Shown here: positions 12,301-23,467 of the stretch, in pieces
Layout: the number at the start of each line of letters is the position of its first letter
How positions within the stretch are numbered: the first letter of the stretch is position 1
Assembly: GCA_030248295.1 (NCBI GenBank)
Contig: JASANH010000146.1
Coordinates: forward strand, 1-64,000
Reading direction: 5' to 3'
Length of the DNA: 64,000 bases
Source of the DNA: Mesodorylaimus sp. YZB2_4
Lineage: Eukaryota > Nematoda > Enoplea > Dorylaimida > Dorylaimidae
The notes under the pieces: generated by a model
Databases searched by the model: none
Told to the model about the DNA's origin: nothing
What the model saw: the letters and a program-made list of their open reading frames with translations, nothing else
Made by a program: the position numbers and the translations under genes

Positions 12301-13815
12301 TATTTCTGGATATACCCATGTGGGCGTGTTTAGATTTGTATGCAGTACGAAAAAAGATATCAGTCGGGTGCCATCCCTCCTTTCCATAACCTACGCAGGC
12401 TCGTAAATGCTAGCGAGAACAAATCTTTAGGCCTGACTAGATTAGGCAAAGAAACTTGGACTGGATTATGTATTATGTAATACTAAGTTAATTCAGGGTG
12501 GTCATAAAATTTCTGTACATTTACCTATGAGCACCCTAAATCTGGGTGATTCATTCAGGCAATTTGCGGGTCTTATACAGAACTCATCGGGAAACGAGTG
12601 GGCGGTGATGGCACAACACAGCTTCGACGTAAAAACAAGCAGAGGGTGGTTTGAAATGGTAATTTGTGTGTCTTACTGTAAGCCATCACCTCGCACTCGC
12701 TCCCTACCGATACCTTTTTATTGCAAACTCGCCCTTGATTGACGCTTCTTTTTTTGGTCATCTATTTCTTCGCGTTTTATCACATTTCCAGTTTGGCAAG
12801 TCATTACACGCGCCATTGAACTAACACTCTGCCCTGCCTCTTCTTATGGCGGACAAGCTGTCAAAAGCTCTTTTTCACTTCTCTTTCCACACCCTTTATA
12901 TTCCCAGCACTTTGCAAGCCAGAAAAGGCATCTATCCTACGGACGGTTAGATGTCATACAAGGCGGGGTTGTGCCCAGAAATCAAATTATACACGGAGGC
13001 AATCAACTGCTTTCATGAAAAATTCAATGGCTTGCCTTGGTTGCCAGATCATCGCATGTGGGTGGGAGGGTAGATATTTAAGAAGTAGATAGAGCACTTT
13101 CAGTCATAAAACGCCCACGCTAATATTTGTGTCCCGCCATACCTGAGCTATAACTAATGCAATTTGTAGGGTTTTTATTCATTTATACATGTTCAGGTGG
13201 GCAGTGAACAACACGCAGCAGCTTCAAGAAAACATCAATAACAAGTGATAAAATGCTAATGAAAAGCAGAGCATATGCACAAAACAGCATTGAGCATGAA
13301 TCGAACCCGCGAAAAGCAGGGTCTGCAAAAATTAGGTTTCATATAAAATGTAAAATGTGAAGGAACATTACAATGGTGATACTCATCATCACGGCTTGAT
13401 GAAGCAAATTGCGTAGAAGTTTTACTGTCCGTTCAAATTTTCCTGGTCAGTAGGCGAAGCTATTCACGAGTCTCGTCAGTGTTCCCTTTATCATACTTTT
13501 ACGCCAGGCTTTTGAATTACTGATGCGGATTGGAAAATGTGGTCGCTATTTACATGGGATCACCCGGAACTGCACTGTATCAAACTCGAAAGTAATACGA
13601 CGAAAATCAGCCAAGAACTCTGAGTAGGGTATACAATATTACCGATTCATTGTTTGATAAATTAGGGCCAGTAAAAGAATAAATTTCAACTAGCTGTACC
13701 TACCTCATGCTAGGCGACGTGTGTTGCTAAGCAGTGGGGTATGCGGCTTTTGCTTGAAAAGCATGCGACACCGAGTTCTCGCGGCCATTTACAGGGCATA
13801 CACTACTACAGGACC
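9381..13815. other. Gene-poor stretch with one unassigned long frame
   Basis: The longest frame is a 153-residue minus-strand ORF at 10079-10540 with no recognisable domain and no clear promoter. A poly-G run sits at 10781-10799. A minus-strand GGTTCGATTC near 13296 looks like a tRNA B-box remnant without a matching A-box. I find no gene I can support. Confidence 0.45.
10781..10799. repeat. Poly-G tract
   Basis: An almost uninterrupted run of G. Similar G or C tracts occur at 15286-15302, 27724-27738 and 58160-58178, two of them inside dispersed repeats. Confidence 0.85.
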
Positions 13816-13817
13816 GG

Positions 13818-13990
13818 GGTCGTGGCCTGGCGGGTTACGGCGTCTGCCTCTCACGCTGGGTGCGCACTTACAGGGGAGGGTTCGACTCCCGCCAGGGTAA
13901 AAAGGGATTGTCAAATATGCATGTGTTCCTCAGCCCTCGAATGCGCTGTGTGGTGCTTCGCTATGGATAACTAAAGTTTGAAATGACACG
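13818..13990 (+). repeat. tRNA-Glu-derived SINE, copy 2
   Basis: Same family as the copy at 1557. The head is tRNA-like with TGGCCTGGCGGGTTA, the CTCTCAC anticodon loop of tRNA-Glu(CUC) and an intact B-box (GGTTCGACTCC). The tail contains CTCGAATGCGC, matching CTCGAGTGCGC in copy 1, and ends near GAAATGACACGACATGA. The T-arm is better preserved than in the other two copies, so this one may be younger. Confidence 0.75.
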
Positions 13991-15918
13991 ACATGACAGG
14001 AGAGCGTGCTGACGAAAATGCTGTTTTTCGTGTCTTACCTGGGGTCTTCCCTACAGCAGCTATATAGAATGGGTGTAAGCAGTCTGGTCTCTCATGCCCA
14101 CCACCGCGTGATTCAGGTATCGTATTTAGGTGTACATACATAAGGCTGCATGCGAACACAGGTTTTCGTGTTCACAACTAAACTTACGATCAGAGAGCAT
14201 AGACGATCCATCTTGACCACAAATGTGGGGACGTCTGCAGTCTGAAATGAAAAGATAAGCTCTCATTCAGGGATCTTGATCTTCTTCGATTACACATGCT
14301 CGTATCATAGGCGAAAATGGGACTGGCGGGTGTGGGCATGGTTGTAAATGGATGTAGAAGTGTAGACATTAATCACAAGTCGTGGATAGCCATAAGAACA
14401 TTGACAGTTATCCATCATGCGACTAAGCATAAGGTGCTGGCGGCGAGGAAGAGCATGATTGGACACGAGACACTAATGGATAGGCAGAAATAGCTAGGCG
14501 GATTAGAAGTGAGCCATGAGGGCACATTTAGAAAATGGCCCCTTCCACGAGCACATGCTTGAAGGGAGCGGCGCGAGATGATGGAATGCCGGACTAGGAA
14601 ACTTATTTGACGAGGTTGAGGAAAGGGATCAAGAAGAAATCTTGCCGGTGAATGAAAAAGAGAGTGATATGGTTCCCTATCTGTAACTCCTCTTCTGCCC
14701 CCGTCTATCTGTACATCTGTAGGGATTCGCCTGGCACTCCGCCCAGGAATACGCAACATCGACGGGCCACACGTGGCGGGGAGCGCGGAGTTGTTTGACT
14801 AGCTTTCTATTAACTAATTTTAGCTACCCTATTTGCAGTGATTAGCTTAATTACGGTGCAATTACGGGAGCATTAGCTTGCTGTAGAACATTTGATGCCT
14901 CTCTACTCCCCCTAAATGTAAAAGCATGTACGAGGTCTATGCGAAAACCCCGACGGGAACCCTCATTCACTCACGATCAACCCCTTTTGCCTGATATCTT
15001 ATCAGTATACAATTTTCTGCAGACTTGGCGGACGATCGGATGACAAGGCGCAATTAATCGATGACGAGGCGGCTAGTGCCGGTGATGGGGCAAGGAAGAA
15101 AACATATGTACCACCGATCGGAGCTGGCGTAGTGGGCATGGCGAAGAGCAAGATTTTGCACGTAAGTCATGCTGGCTAGCAAGGACAGAGGGAATGGCAA
15201 ATGGGGCATTGTGATGGCAAGACGCAAGATAAGCGAATAAGTGTTGTCGAGATGTCAGATTCATAGTTGTTGTTCGAACAGACCCCCCCCCCTCCCCCCC
15301 CCCAATGCTTGGTCCCAGATTAGCCCTTCCAACAATAGACTGTTCTAAAAAAGTAGGAAATGTAACACGATAGATCTAAGAAAGCAAGAAATAATGTTCG
15401 CTTGGAATAAATGCCATTAGAGCATCTTGCGTAAGGCATACGCATAGAGCCAACATTCTGCAATGGATTTTCTCCCAATAAAATGTGATTTTATTCTAAA
15501 AGTTAGCATGTCCTTGGCCTTACATAGGGGATACTACGGGACAAGCCAATCGACGGTCTAAGCCACAGAAACGATCTCACGCAGTCCGACACCTCGTGTA
15601 CAGTTTATTTCCCAACCACAAGGGCTGTTTAGACACACAATTCAGAAAGCAGCCACACGTGTCGGCCGTGAAGGAGGTTCTGATGGCCCTGGACTCGAAT
15701 CGCCGAGAATGCAATGCAGACCAGTGACCGCAAACCACCTGTACAGCTTTGTAAGCACTGTAGGTGTAATTTACATGTCCACTGGCTCACAAGTCAGTCG
15801 TACCACATACAGCGTTACCGCATGCATCAGTACCCCGAGTAAACTATTTGAGGGGGAAGTCACTCGTATATCAAACGAGCTTTATGTGGGGAGCTGAAAA
15901 GGCCGAAACTAACACCCC
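13991..15918. other. Region upstream of the glutamate transporter, no gene recognised
   Basis: No supportable coding region on either strand. A C-rich run lies at 15286-15302. The missing first coding exon and promoter of the glutamate transporter must lie here or further upstream, but I could not identify them. Confidence 0.4.
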
Positions 15919-18900
15919 ATGATCGAATTGACAGTGCAACGCCAAAACATTGTTCAAATCCTTCCTTTTTTTCAGGGCACGGACAAGTGCTTTTGCTGTC
16001 GTTGTTCGAAACGATGGCAAGTGGCCATTCTAGCCAATGTGGGCTTCATAATTGTGTTCGGCATTCGTTGCAATTTTGGTGCTGCTAGGGAGCGAATGAA
16101 TAGAAACTTCACAGATCCGTATGGAAAAGTTCACGTAAGACAAATTCCTGTTTGTTTATGCTACAGAAATGCCGTAAAGTCTCCTGGCTGGCATGCGTTG
16201 CTGTGCCATAGGCGCTTACAACCTCTGCCACCTTCGTGCCTGGCGGGCCTTAGTGACTTGAAGAGAATGCACGATGTTCTCCCATGGCTGGAAGACGTCA
16301 GCTTGTCGGGTTGAATTTTCAGGCGTAGGTAGAGATGCAGGACTTGCCTACTCCTTGTCCCGGCGACTTCAATCGGCCACATTTTCTCCTACGCCTGCCA
16401 GCCTTGGTTGCATTTTGTACATTTCAGGAGCCTGAAACACATTGGAGTCCATCAGTACTGGGTGTGGTGGAAGGATCTTTCTTCTACGGCTATCTGATTA
16501 CTCAAATACCAGGCGGCTTCATCGCTGCAAGATTTCCAGCAAACAAGTAAGAGCCTGGCATATTGCGGTCAGACGCTGCATCTACTGCAGATCTTTAGAG
16601 CCTCAGCATCTAGCTTAGAATTAGATAAAGAATTCGAGGAGAAAGTGGAATATTCTATAGGATATTTCAAGCTAACCTGCTCGTAAAGCGAAAGCTGTTC
16701 TGCTTTTGCACTTGTCCAATACCCTGTGTAAATCCTGATACAGTACATTAGACAGATATGCTCAAGCCAGTCATTCTTTAATGTTTTACGTATCTTATTG
16801 CCGAACCTTTCTCTGCATTTTCAGGCTATTCGGCTTAGCAATTGGATTCACATCGTTCTTCAACCTGTTCATGCCCGGTGCAGCGCATGCGGGCTATGGG
16901 TTAGCTGTATTCTTTCAAGTTTTACAAGGTTTATCGCAGGTATGCAAAGAATTTTGTCGCCGGCATCCCACCCTGTGAATCCTTGAAGTGGACTGCAAAG
17001 CACCCGCATTGATTTAGGGTGTGGCATATCCAGCGATGCATGGCATTTGGCGTTATTGGGCTCCTCCGCTGGAAAGAACCAAACTGGCTACTACTGCGTT
17101 TACAGGTAATTTCAACCCTTATGTGTGACTTTCGTTAAACCAAATTTGCAATAGTGCGTTACGAGGTCGGTATAATTTTGCGAGCTTGTAGCCAAAATGC
17201 TCGACATTTCTGAGTAATTTGCCACTGAGGGATATGATACACATTTATGCAATATAACAGCACATCTAGCAAGCACTACGAATCTATGATATAACAGCAC
17301 ATTGGACAGAGACGGACTGTGTCTATGGACCATGTCAATCAGCGCAAGCACCAATGAAAAACGTTGCAGAAAAATAGGCATGTTTATGTAGAAAGAAATA
17401 TATAACATATATATATAAATGCGCCATAACATACTACAATATATTATATATAAATGATATATTGTACATATGTACGATGCAATACATATATATATAAATG
17501 TATACAAAGGGTGTACGGGTGTAGGTATATATGTACAGAACAAGAGAGTGGCGAATCGAAGAAATTGAATAATAGTATATTATGCTACTTAACCTGCTGT
17601 TTTTTTCAATATGCAAATCCGAATATACGTAAAGTCAGGTCTTTTTGGAATAAGCTCTTGGTTTTCATGTTTCATGTTTTATATCAATAAAGCCGAAGGA
17701 AACTTACATCGATTAGCACCTACCCCATGATTTTATAACCCAGTAACCCTCTTTTTAGGTTCGTATGCTGGAGCTGTGATCGGACTACCACTATCGGCTA
17801 TGATGACATCGTATATGTCATGGCAGTCGTCATATTATTTTTATGGTACGATGCGTTGAAGCACAAGCTCAGGCTGAACACTCGAGGCATGCTTCGAATT
17901 TATAGGAGTGATGGGATGTATTTGGTTTGTATTTTGGTGGTCCATAACTTACGAGAAACCTGCTGATCATCCGACAATCACTGATCAGGAGAGGACGCAC
18001 ATCGAGAATAGCATTGGACCGACTTCACATAGCATACCAAAGGTGAGTCAGTTTGACAAATGGGGTTTCTCTGATGACTCGTGACTTCGCAGCAAGCTAA
18101 GGAACGGACAGTAGCTGAAACTATTGTTTCATTTATCTTTAATCACATAAATATACACAGTATGAACGTATGTCCTGCACACTGCACTCAGCACTCACGA
18201 TCAGAGTTATTTACCATGATTTGAGGTTTCCCAGAAAGAAATGTAAGCCTACCCTGGGCCAGAGGACTGGGGCTTCTCTGATGTTTTAGATCAGCACTGT
18301 CCCTTGGAAAGCAATATTTTCATCCAAATGCGTCTGGGCTATAATCGTTGCCAATTTTTGCCGCAGTTGGACGTTCTACTTATTACTCAATCATCAGTTG
18401 GCGTTTATGGAAGAAGTGTTGCACATGCAAATGCAAAATGTAAGTTGTCCTTTCCTTGATGCTTCAAGTTTTTAGTGCCAGGTCTGTAGTTATTAGGGCT
18501 CCGCTACAAGCAGCCACTTTATTATGATATCCTATTTTGAGATTAGTAGACCCCAACGGTTCCTTTTTGCAGAGCGGATTCTGGGCAGCGATGCCACACG
18601 CTGTAATGTCAGTGGTTGTTCTGCTAGGTGGCCAATTAGCTGATTATTTGCGAGCGAAAAATATTCTTAGTACGACGTCAGTTAGGAAAATTTTCAATTG
18701 TGGGGGTACGTATTGTGTTTTCAGGCGATTTTACTTTATGTTTCACAAGTAATTTAAACCTGCAATATGGCAAGTAATACTAATCAAATTGCTAACTTTC
18801 TTTAATAAAGTTTGTTTAGGACTGTACCAAACTGGTTATATCTAAGGCACAGTACAGTGTATGTGATGCGGCACGTACTCAGTACTAATAAGTCTATCTT

Positions 18901-19110
18901 ATTTAAGCGTGTCCTCAAAAATACGTCACCCTTAAAAAACACATATATTCGTATTACTGTAAAATAAAGCTCAGGGCGTTACTCTATTTCTCTTGACCGA
19001 CTAGCTGTCACGCACTCTTTTCCACCTCTACCTCCAGCTTAACGCTTAACCCAAACTATCAAGCCAAGCTGACCACCTTCTCAAGGTTCCTTCTTATTTC
19101 GTCGGAACAT

Positions 19111-19147
<37 letters not shown>

Positions 19148-20419
19148 AGTACAGTGTATATATATTTTATATTTATATATATAGGTATGTGCTAGTTATA
19201 TCCGTAGATATCTTATCTTATTGGCTTATTCTATGTAATATTCCTTCTATTCAGCGTGCAAAGCGGCTAAGATTTGGCCGCACCACTTATCTTACAGAAT
19301 AGCATAGCATAGCATCTTATCCGTCTCATATCCAGAGAGGAATGTTGTTAGTCACAAGTGCCCTTATAGGTTTTGGAATGGAAGCCGTGTTTCTTGTCGT
19401 GTGCGCTTATACAAGAAATCCAGCTGGCGCCATCGCCGCATTGATTTTTGCTGTTGGGTTTAGTGGATTCGCAATCTCTGGTAAGCATCTCTCAGAACAA
19501 TTTCTATAATCAAAAATTTTACCCGCCCGATGTTTGTAGGTTTCAATGTCAACCATTTGGACATAGCCCCTAGATACGCCAGTATTCTCATGGGCATGTC
19601 GAATGGCGTTGGCACATTTTCTGGCATGATCTGTCCAGCAGTGACCGAAAGGTTGACCAAGAAATATGTAAGTCATCATCCGTCCTGACCATTCAAACAA
19701 AATGGGAATATTTGGGCATTTAGGGCGATAAAGGCTGGGAAACGGTCTTTCTATTAGCTGGTCTAATTCATTTTACTGGTGTCACATTTTATGCTATTTT
19801 TGCATCTGGCGAAAAGCAGGCGTGGGCGGAACCACCTGCTGAAGAGGAAAATTGGAAGCCGGATGACTTTGCTGGCAAAGCAGGTACGTGATATGTTGAT
19901 CAATCAACATGTATGTTGGTGGTCACAGAGCCAGAGGTCTCAGAGCAGGAAAACCTACGTACAATGAAAGCTCTGCTTGTTCTATTGGATCCTCTTCTGT
20001 TTTGTCCTCACTTCAGTTATATATTTATAAACTTATAATCAAGTATAACATATATACACTACAGTCAGCACGTATGTACAGTTACCAATCTCCGTGCCAT
20101 TATGTTACAACGACATGATATGATACGATATGATACGATATGATACCGCCAGGACAGTAGTTTTCTGGTACCATAGCGTTTGTGAACCCGTATTAAGAAT
20201 ATACACTTTTTAGCTGCAGCTGGCATGTACTCAACATACGGCGCTGCTGAACCGATTCAAATCCAACCATTACCAACTAAAGAAGAACTAATAAGTAGAC
20301 GTAATATCAGTGGAGACCCTGGCGGGTCGTCAGCAAATGACGACTGGGGAACGCCAGGATATCAGCAAAACACCCAACAACGTACTGGAGTCAGCAATCA
20401 GAACTTTTATGGTTACTAG
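15919..20419 (+). CDS. VGLUT: Vesicular glutamate transporter (SLC17 family), 12 exons read
   Basis: Encodes a proton- and membrane-potential-driven carrier that loads glutamate into synaptic vesicles. It is an MFS protein with about 12 TM segments. Exons: 15976-16134 (first one read; the frame stays open back to 15919), 16428-16546, 16825-16939, 17018-17105, 17759-17845, 17906-18042, 18290-18439, 18573-18705, 19370-19480, 19540-19667, 19724-19883 and 20214-20419. All junctions are GT-AG and in phase, giving about 530 residues from 15976. Diagnostic stretches include FGIRCNFGA in TM1, [67 protein letters not shown] and [13 protein letters not shown] recall these as typical of VGLUT/EAT-4 rather than sialin. 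A strong CTTTTTTTCAG acceptor at 15975 suggests the true N-terminus is on an unidentified upstream exon. The cytosolic C-terminus (from exon 12) is Gln/Asn-rich and ends in tyrosine. Confidence 0.93.
16190..16395 (+). repeat. Dispersed repeat R4, copy 1 (inside VGLUT intron)
   Basis: The part GACGTCAGCTTGTCGGGTTG and the following GGACTTGCCT match a segment at about 21850-21915, and in reverse orientation 60180-60300. All three share the core 'CTGGNNGACGTCA...GGGTTGA...TTTCAG...ACTTGCCT'. It is non-coding and probably a SINE or MITE tail. Confidence 0.5.
17395..17545. repeat. TA-rich simple sequence in VGLUT intron 4
   Basis: Blocks of ATATATATAAATG recur several times. There is also a short direct repeat of TATAACAGCACAT at about 17242 and 17291. 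Confidence 0.6.
19108..19185. repeat. (TA)n microsatellite in VGLUT intron 8
   Basis: A perfect TA run at about 19112-19141 continues as broken TA/TATTTTA sequence. Just after it, at 19297-19312, lies a short (ATAGC)n run similar to the tail of the LINE near 39215. Confidence 0.75.
20113..20145. repeat. 10-bp tandem repeat in VGLUT intron 11
   Basis: The unit ATGATACGAT is present about three times in a row. Confidence 0.7.
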
Positions 20420-21130
20420 AAAATAAGATTTCTAACATAAGACAGTGTTATGTGATGCAGTTTATCTAAGGTCCTTCTCAACGCGTGATAGGTGAATAGA
20501 TAAGGACGTTGTGGCATACGAGTACACTAGTGTCGTCATAGGCCGTGTTTAAATTTGATCATTGTTGTATCTGGATTCTGGGCGGCAAATATTAGACGGT
20601 TCGGGTAGAATTTGCTGTGGAAGAAATATAGTATCCTAGCTGCAATACCCACACGTGCGCCTCATACTTTTACTACTGTAAAGCAGCTGGTCATTTAAAT
20701 GATTTATGTGCACAGCCGGATAATGTGTTGCAGAATAGTTTGGAAATTTTGTTGGCGCGCAGTAACAGCCAAACCTTAGAACACGACGATAGGTTGTGAC
20801 AATGTGTACAGCGAGCAAAGCCTTCACTTGAACCTATAAAAACTTGTACAGCAGCTAGTGTGCGATTGATAAAACAGCTATTTCTAGGATATGGACATGT
20901 AACTGTAATCTTGAGCGTATGACACTGATACTCTACGAGTACGAATTTAGCATCTGATGGTCGTGAGTCGCATCGAAGGTGCCGTGACAAAGTCTCGTGG
21001 ACGACGAAGAGCAAAATGGTGCACTAATAAAGTATAAATTAAGCTTACGCATTTATCGACATGCGTCAATTAATAATTTGGTTGAAGCAACCTGCGATTT
21101 GACCTTTTTTAGTTTGTGTAATTAAACAGA
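20420..21130. other. VGLUT 3' flank
   Basis: No coding region supported. The first 50 bases after the stop match the sequence after the dead fragment at 32790-32840 (ATAAGATTT...ATAAGACAGTG...TGCAGTTTATCT). The duplication therefore includes the 3'UTR. Confidence 0.55.
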
Positions 21131-21136
21131 ATTCAC

Positions 21137-21147
21137 GAGATATAAAT
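21137..21147 (+). promoter_or_regulatory. TATA box upstream of a small secreted-protein gene
   Basis: GATATAAATCC lies about 45 bases before the ATG at 21189, the same short spacing seen upstream of both acid phosphatase genes. Confidence 0.45.
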
Positions 21148-21188
21148 CCTTTCGGCAGCAACCCCAAGTGCACTATATCGAGGAATTC

Positions 21189-21553
21189 ATGGAGAAAATG
21201 GACAGGCTCAAATTTCTTCTCATCATTCTTCTATCATTCTCGATTTTCAAGATGCATCAGGCATTCAAAATAAATCCGACGCTTGCGAAACAACTGAGAA
21301 GAAAGTGAGTCGTCTTGCTTGACTGAAATAGGTCTTGGTTCTGTGTGTGCGTTCATGTGTTGTTAGGGCCAATAAAATCGAATACGAACTGGCCGACCCC
21401 ACGAAGTTGAAGAAAAAAGAGTCAAAGCTAGTGGGATCGCTTGTGGAAAAATTAAAGAATGAACTACAGAGAAAGTTTTTGAATTGCTATTTCTCGATAA
21501 TCCAATGCGCCAGGATGAAAAATAGGTGGGTACGGAACGGACTGCTCTCGTGA
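21189..21553 (+). CDS. Candidate small signal-peptide protein, 2 exons
   Basis: Exon 1 (21189-21304) encodes a lysine-containing start and a hydrophobic stretch (LKFLLIILLSFSIF) that looks like a signal peptide or membrane anchor. A GTGAGT donor joins to a TTGTTAG acceptor, and exon 2 (21367-21553) continues in frame. The product is about 100 residues. Residues 40-75 are rich in Lys and Glu (ADPTKLKKKESKLVG) and look helical. A TATA box sits 45 bases upstream. No family is recognised. An alternative donor near 21535 (AG|GTGGGT) could extend the gene beyond this stop. It lies in copy A of the duplicated segment. Copy B has a different small secreted gene in the equivalent interval. Confidence 0.45.
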
Positions 21554-21699
21554 TCAGCCCGAGTGCCGCTGAGGTTCCTCAACTGTTTGAATATTCTGTA
21601 TGCGTAGTTGACGGAAAGAGTCCAGGAGTGGGTTGGTGGGTTGGGTTGAATATTGCAGACACGAGCTGATCAAAACACTGATTGTGAACCAGCTCTCTC

Positions 21700-21960
21700 T
21701 TGGGTGCCTGATCATATGCAGAACATCAGGCATGTAAGAATGGTCCCCTTGGCAGTAATGGCTCATACTTATACTCCTTCTTCTGCCTGCAGTTGGTGTA
21801 ACCCACGGCTACCAGGCCATGGCGAGAGGGAGAGAATCCCTTATCTCCTGTAGCTGGCGGACGTCAACCCTTCGGGTTGATGTTTCAGCCGCAGGTATAG
21901 TCGTAAGACTTGCCTTGTGTAACCCGCACCTCTCCGTGCAAGTGTATCCTTCCCCCCTGT
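21700..21960 (+). repeat. Dispersed repeat R4, copy 2
   Basis: It contains GACGTCAACCCTTCGGGTTG followed by TTTCAGCCGCAGGTATAG and ACTTGCCT, matching the copy at 16190-16395 and, inverted, 60160-60330. The first part includes CCATGGCGAGAGGGAGAGA, which reappears in altered form in the inverted copy as CTCTCAACCACTCGCTATGA. Confidence 0.55.
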
Positions 21961-23467
21961 CCGCATGACACGTGTGTTTCCAGCACGTGAGTCACTTTCG
22001 CGTGTTGTGCCCTTCCTTGCACAGAATCTGCTGCAGCAGTATTCTCGAAAGGTCGGGGGAATCAGGTGAGCTGAAAGTACAGTAAAATCCGCTTAGGTGG
22101 CTGTAAATTTCCGGCGAGTTGACCGTATTATTTCCAGGCGATATCGCCGTACAATTCAGTTGAGGGAACAGTTCGAAAACAGGCCTAACTTTTTTGCACC
22201 GTTCTCGAAAAAAGTTTAGGTGAACGGAATATCACGGTGAGCGGCCAGCAGTAGGAAGCGCCTGTTTGCACGCAAACCAAGTACACTCTATTGAACTGTC
22301 AATTAAACTGTCGTAAATAGCGTGCAGTGCACGGAGTTGTAGTTGTGATGATGATGATTATAAGTAGTCGCAATTTTGAGGATGTACTGTACAGTATAAC
22401 AGAACTCATTGTTCGAACTCTCAATACTCTTACCTCAGTAATGCCCCTCTCAGTAATGCAATTTCCCACCTATTGAGGGTGTCCGACAAGTACAGTAGAC
22501 AAATGTTAGGTAGAGTGCCCTTTTTTAGGGGCTTTATGGCGGTTTTGACGCGTTTAGGCCGCGTGGCTGGCCAGTCGCTTTCTTTAAGAGTTTAATTTTC
22601 GTGAAAAAATCGTGGAAGTCTGGAAATTGACCACCGAGCTGTAATTCGATGTGTGGCATGTTGCACTACTGAGACCCGGAAAAAAAGCAGGGCAGAGGAC
22701 AGTGGACGCACAGGGAATCTCCTCCTCTGCCGATCAACTTTCACACGTATGTAGACCGGGCAAGATTACGGCCTCAGTCTTTTTGGGACTTGAGAGGAGT
22801 TACTGACACCCGTGTGCCTGGTCAAGGTGGCACAAAACATCTGGCCATGTTCAAGGTTGGTCAACCATATTCATATTTTACGCTCATGTTCTCAATACCA
22901 AGGGAAATGTCATATTTTGACATCGACGGAATTAGATTTAAGCTTCTTAGGACCGCCTCAAAGTTTTCCGCGGCCACCTAGGGTATCTCACCGAAAAAGT
23001 CCGGCGAGAAAAGTTTGGAGAATGGGTTTTACCGGCTGCCCTAACAATTTTTGCGCGGTGACCGGAATCCGGTGACCAGAAACAGTTTGAGAATAGCATT
23101 TACGGTCAGCTTAACGAAAAACAAGTCGCCGGGATGAAAATGTCGCCGTGAAAGCTTTCGAGAATACTGCAACAGGACTTACTGCCATATTAGGGGGCAT
23201 TCCCAGTACTTCCCCTTGTCGGCTTATTGAAACAGAACAGTAGCGCTTTAGTTGTCAGCGCTTTGGTATCCGCCCATGCCCATTACAGGAAGTGAAAAAC
23301 GCAAACTTTTGATACAAACCTTTTTCAATCACCGCCAATAATCAATAAGTTTATGCGCTGTTAGACACAGCTGTGCGTCGATCACTATCCAAGGGTTTCA
23401 CATCGAAACACATTTACTTCAATCAATGTTCTCAATCACTGGCCACAGAATATTTGTTTGTTAATAA
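21961..23467. other. Intergenic, possible decayed inverted-repeat element
   Basis: No gene supported. The flanks at about 22070-22260 and 22950-23170 share words such as CCGGCGAG, CGGTGA and TTCGAGAA in both orientations. This suggests a degraded element between 22.05 and 23.2 kb, but I could not align the ends base by base. Confidence 0.35.

Noticed and set aside
13818-13890. Possible tRNA-Glu gene
   Set aside because: A-box, anticodon loop and B-box are present, but the acceptor stem does not pair well and the same head with the same tail recurs elsewhere, so it is a SINE.
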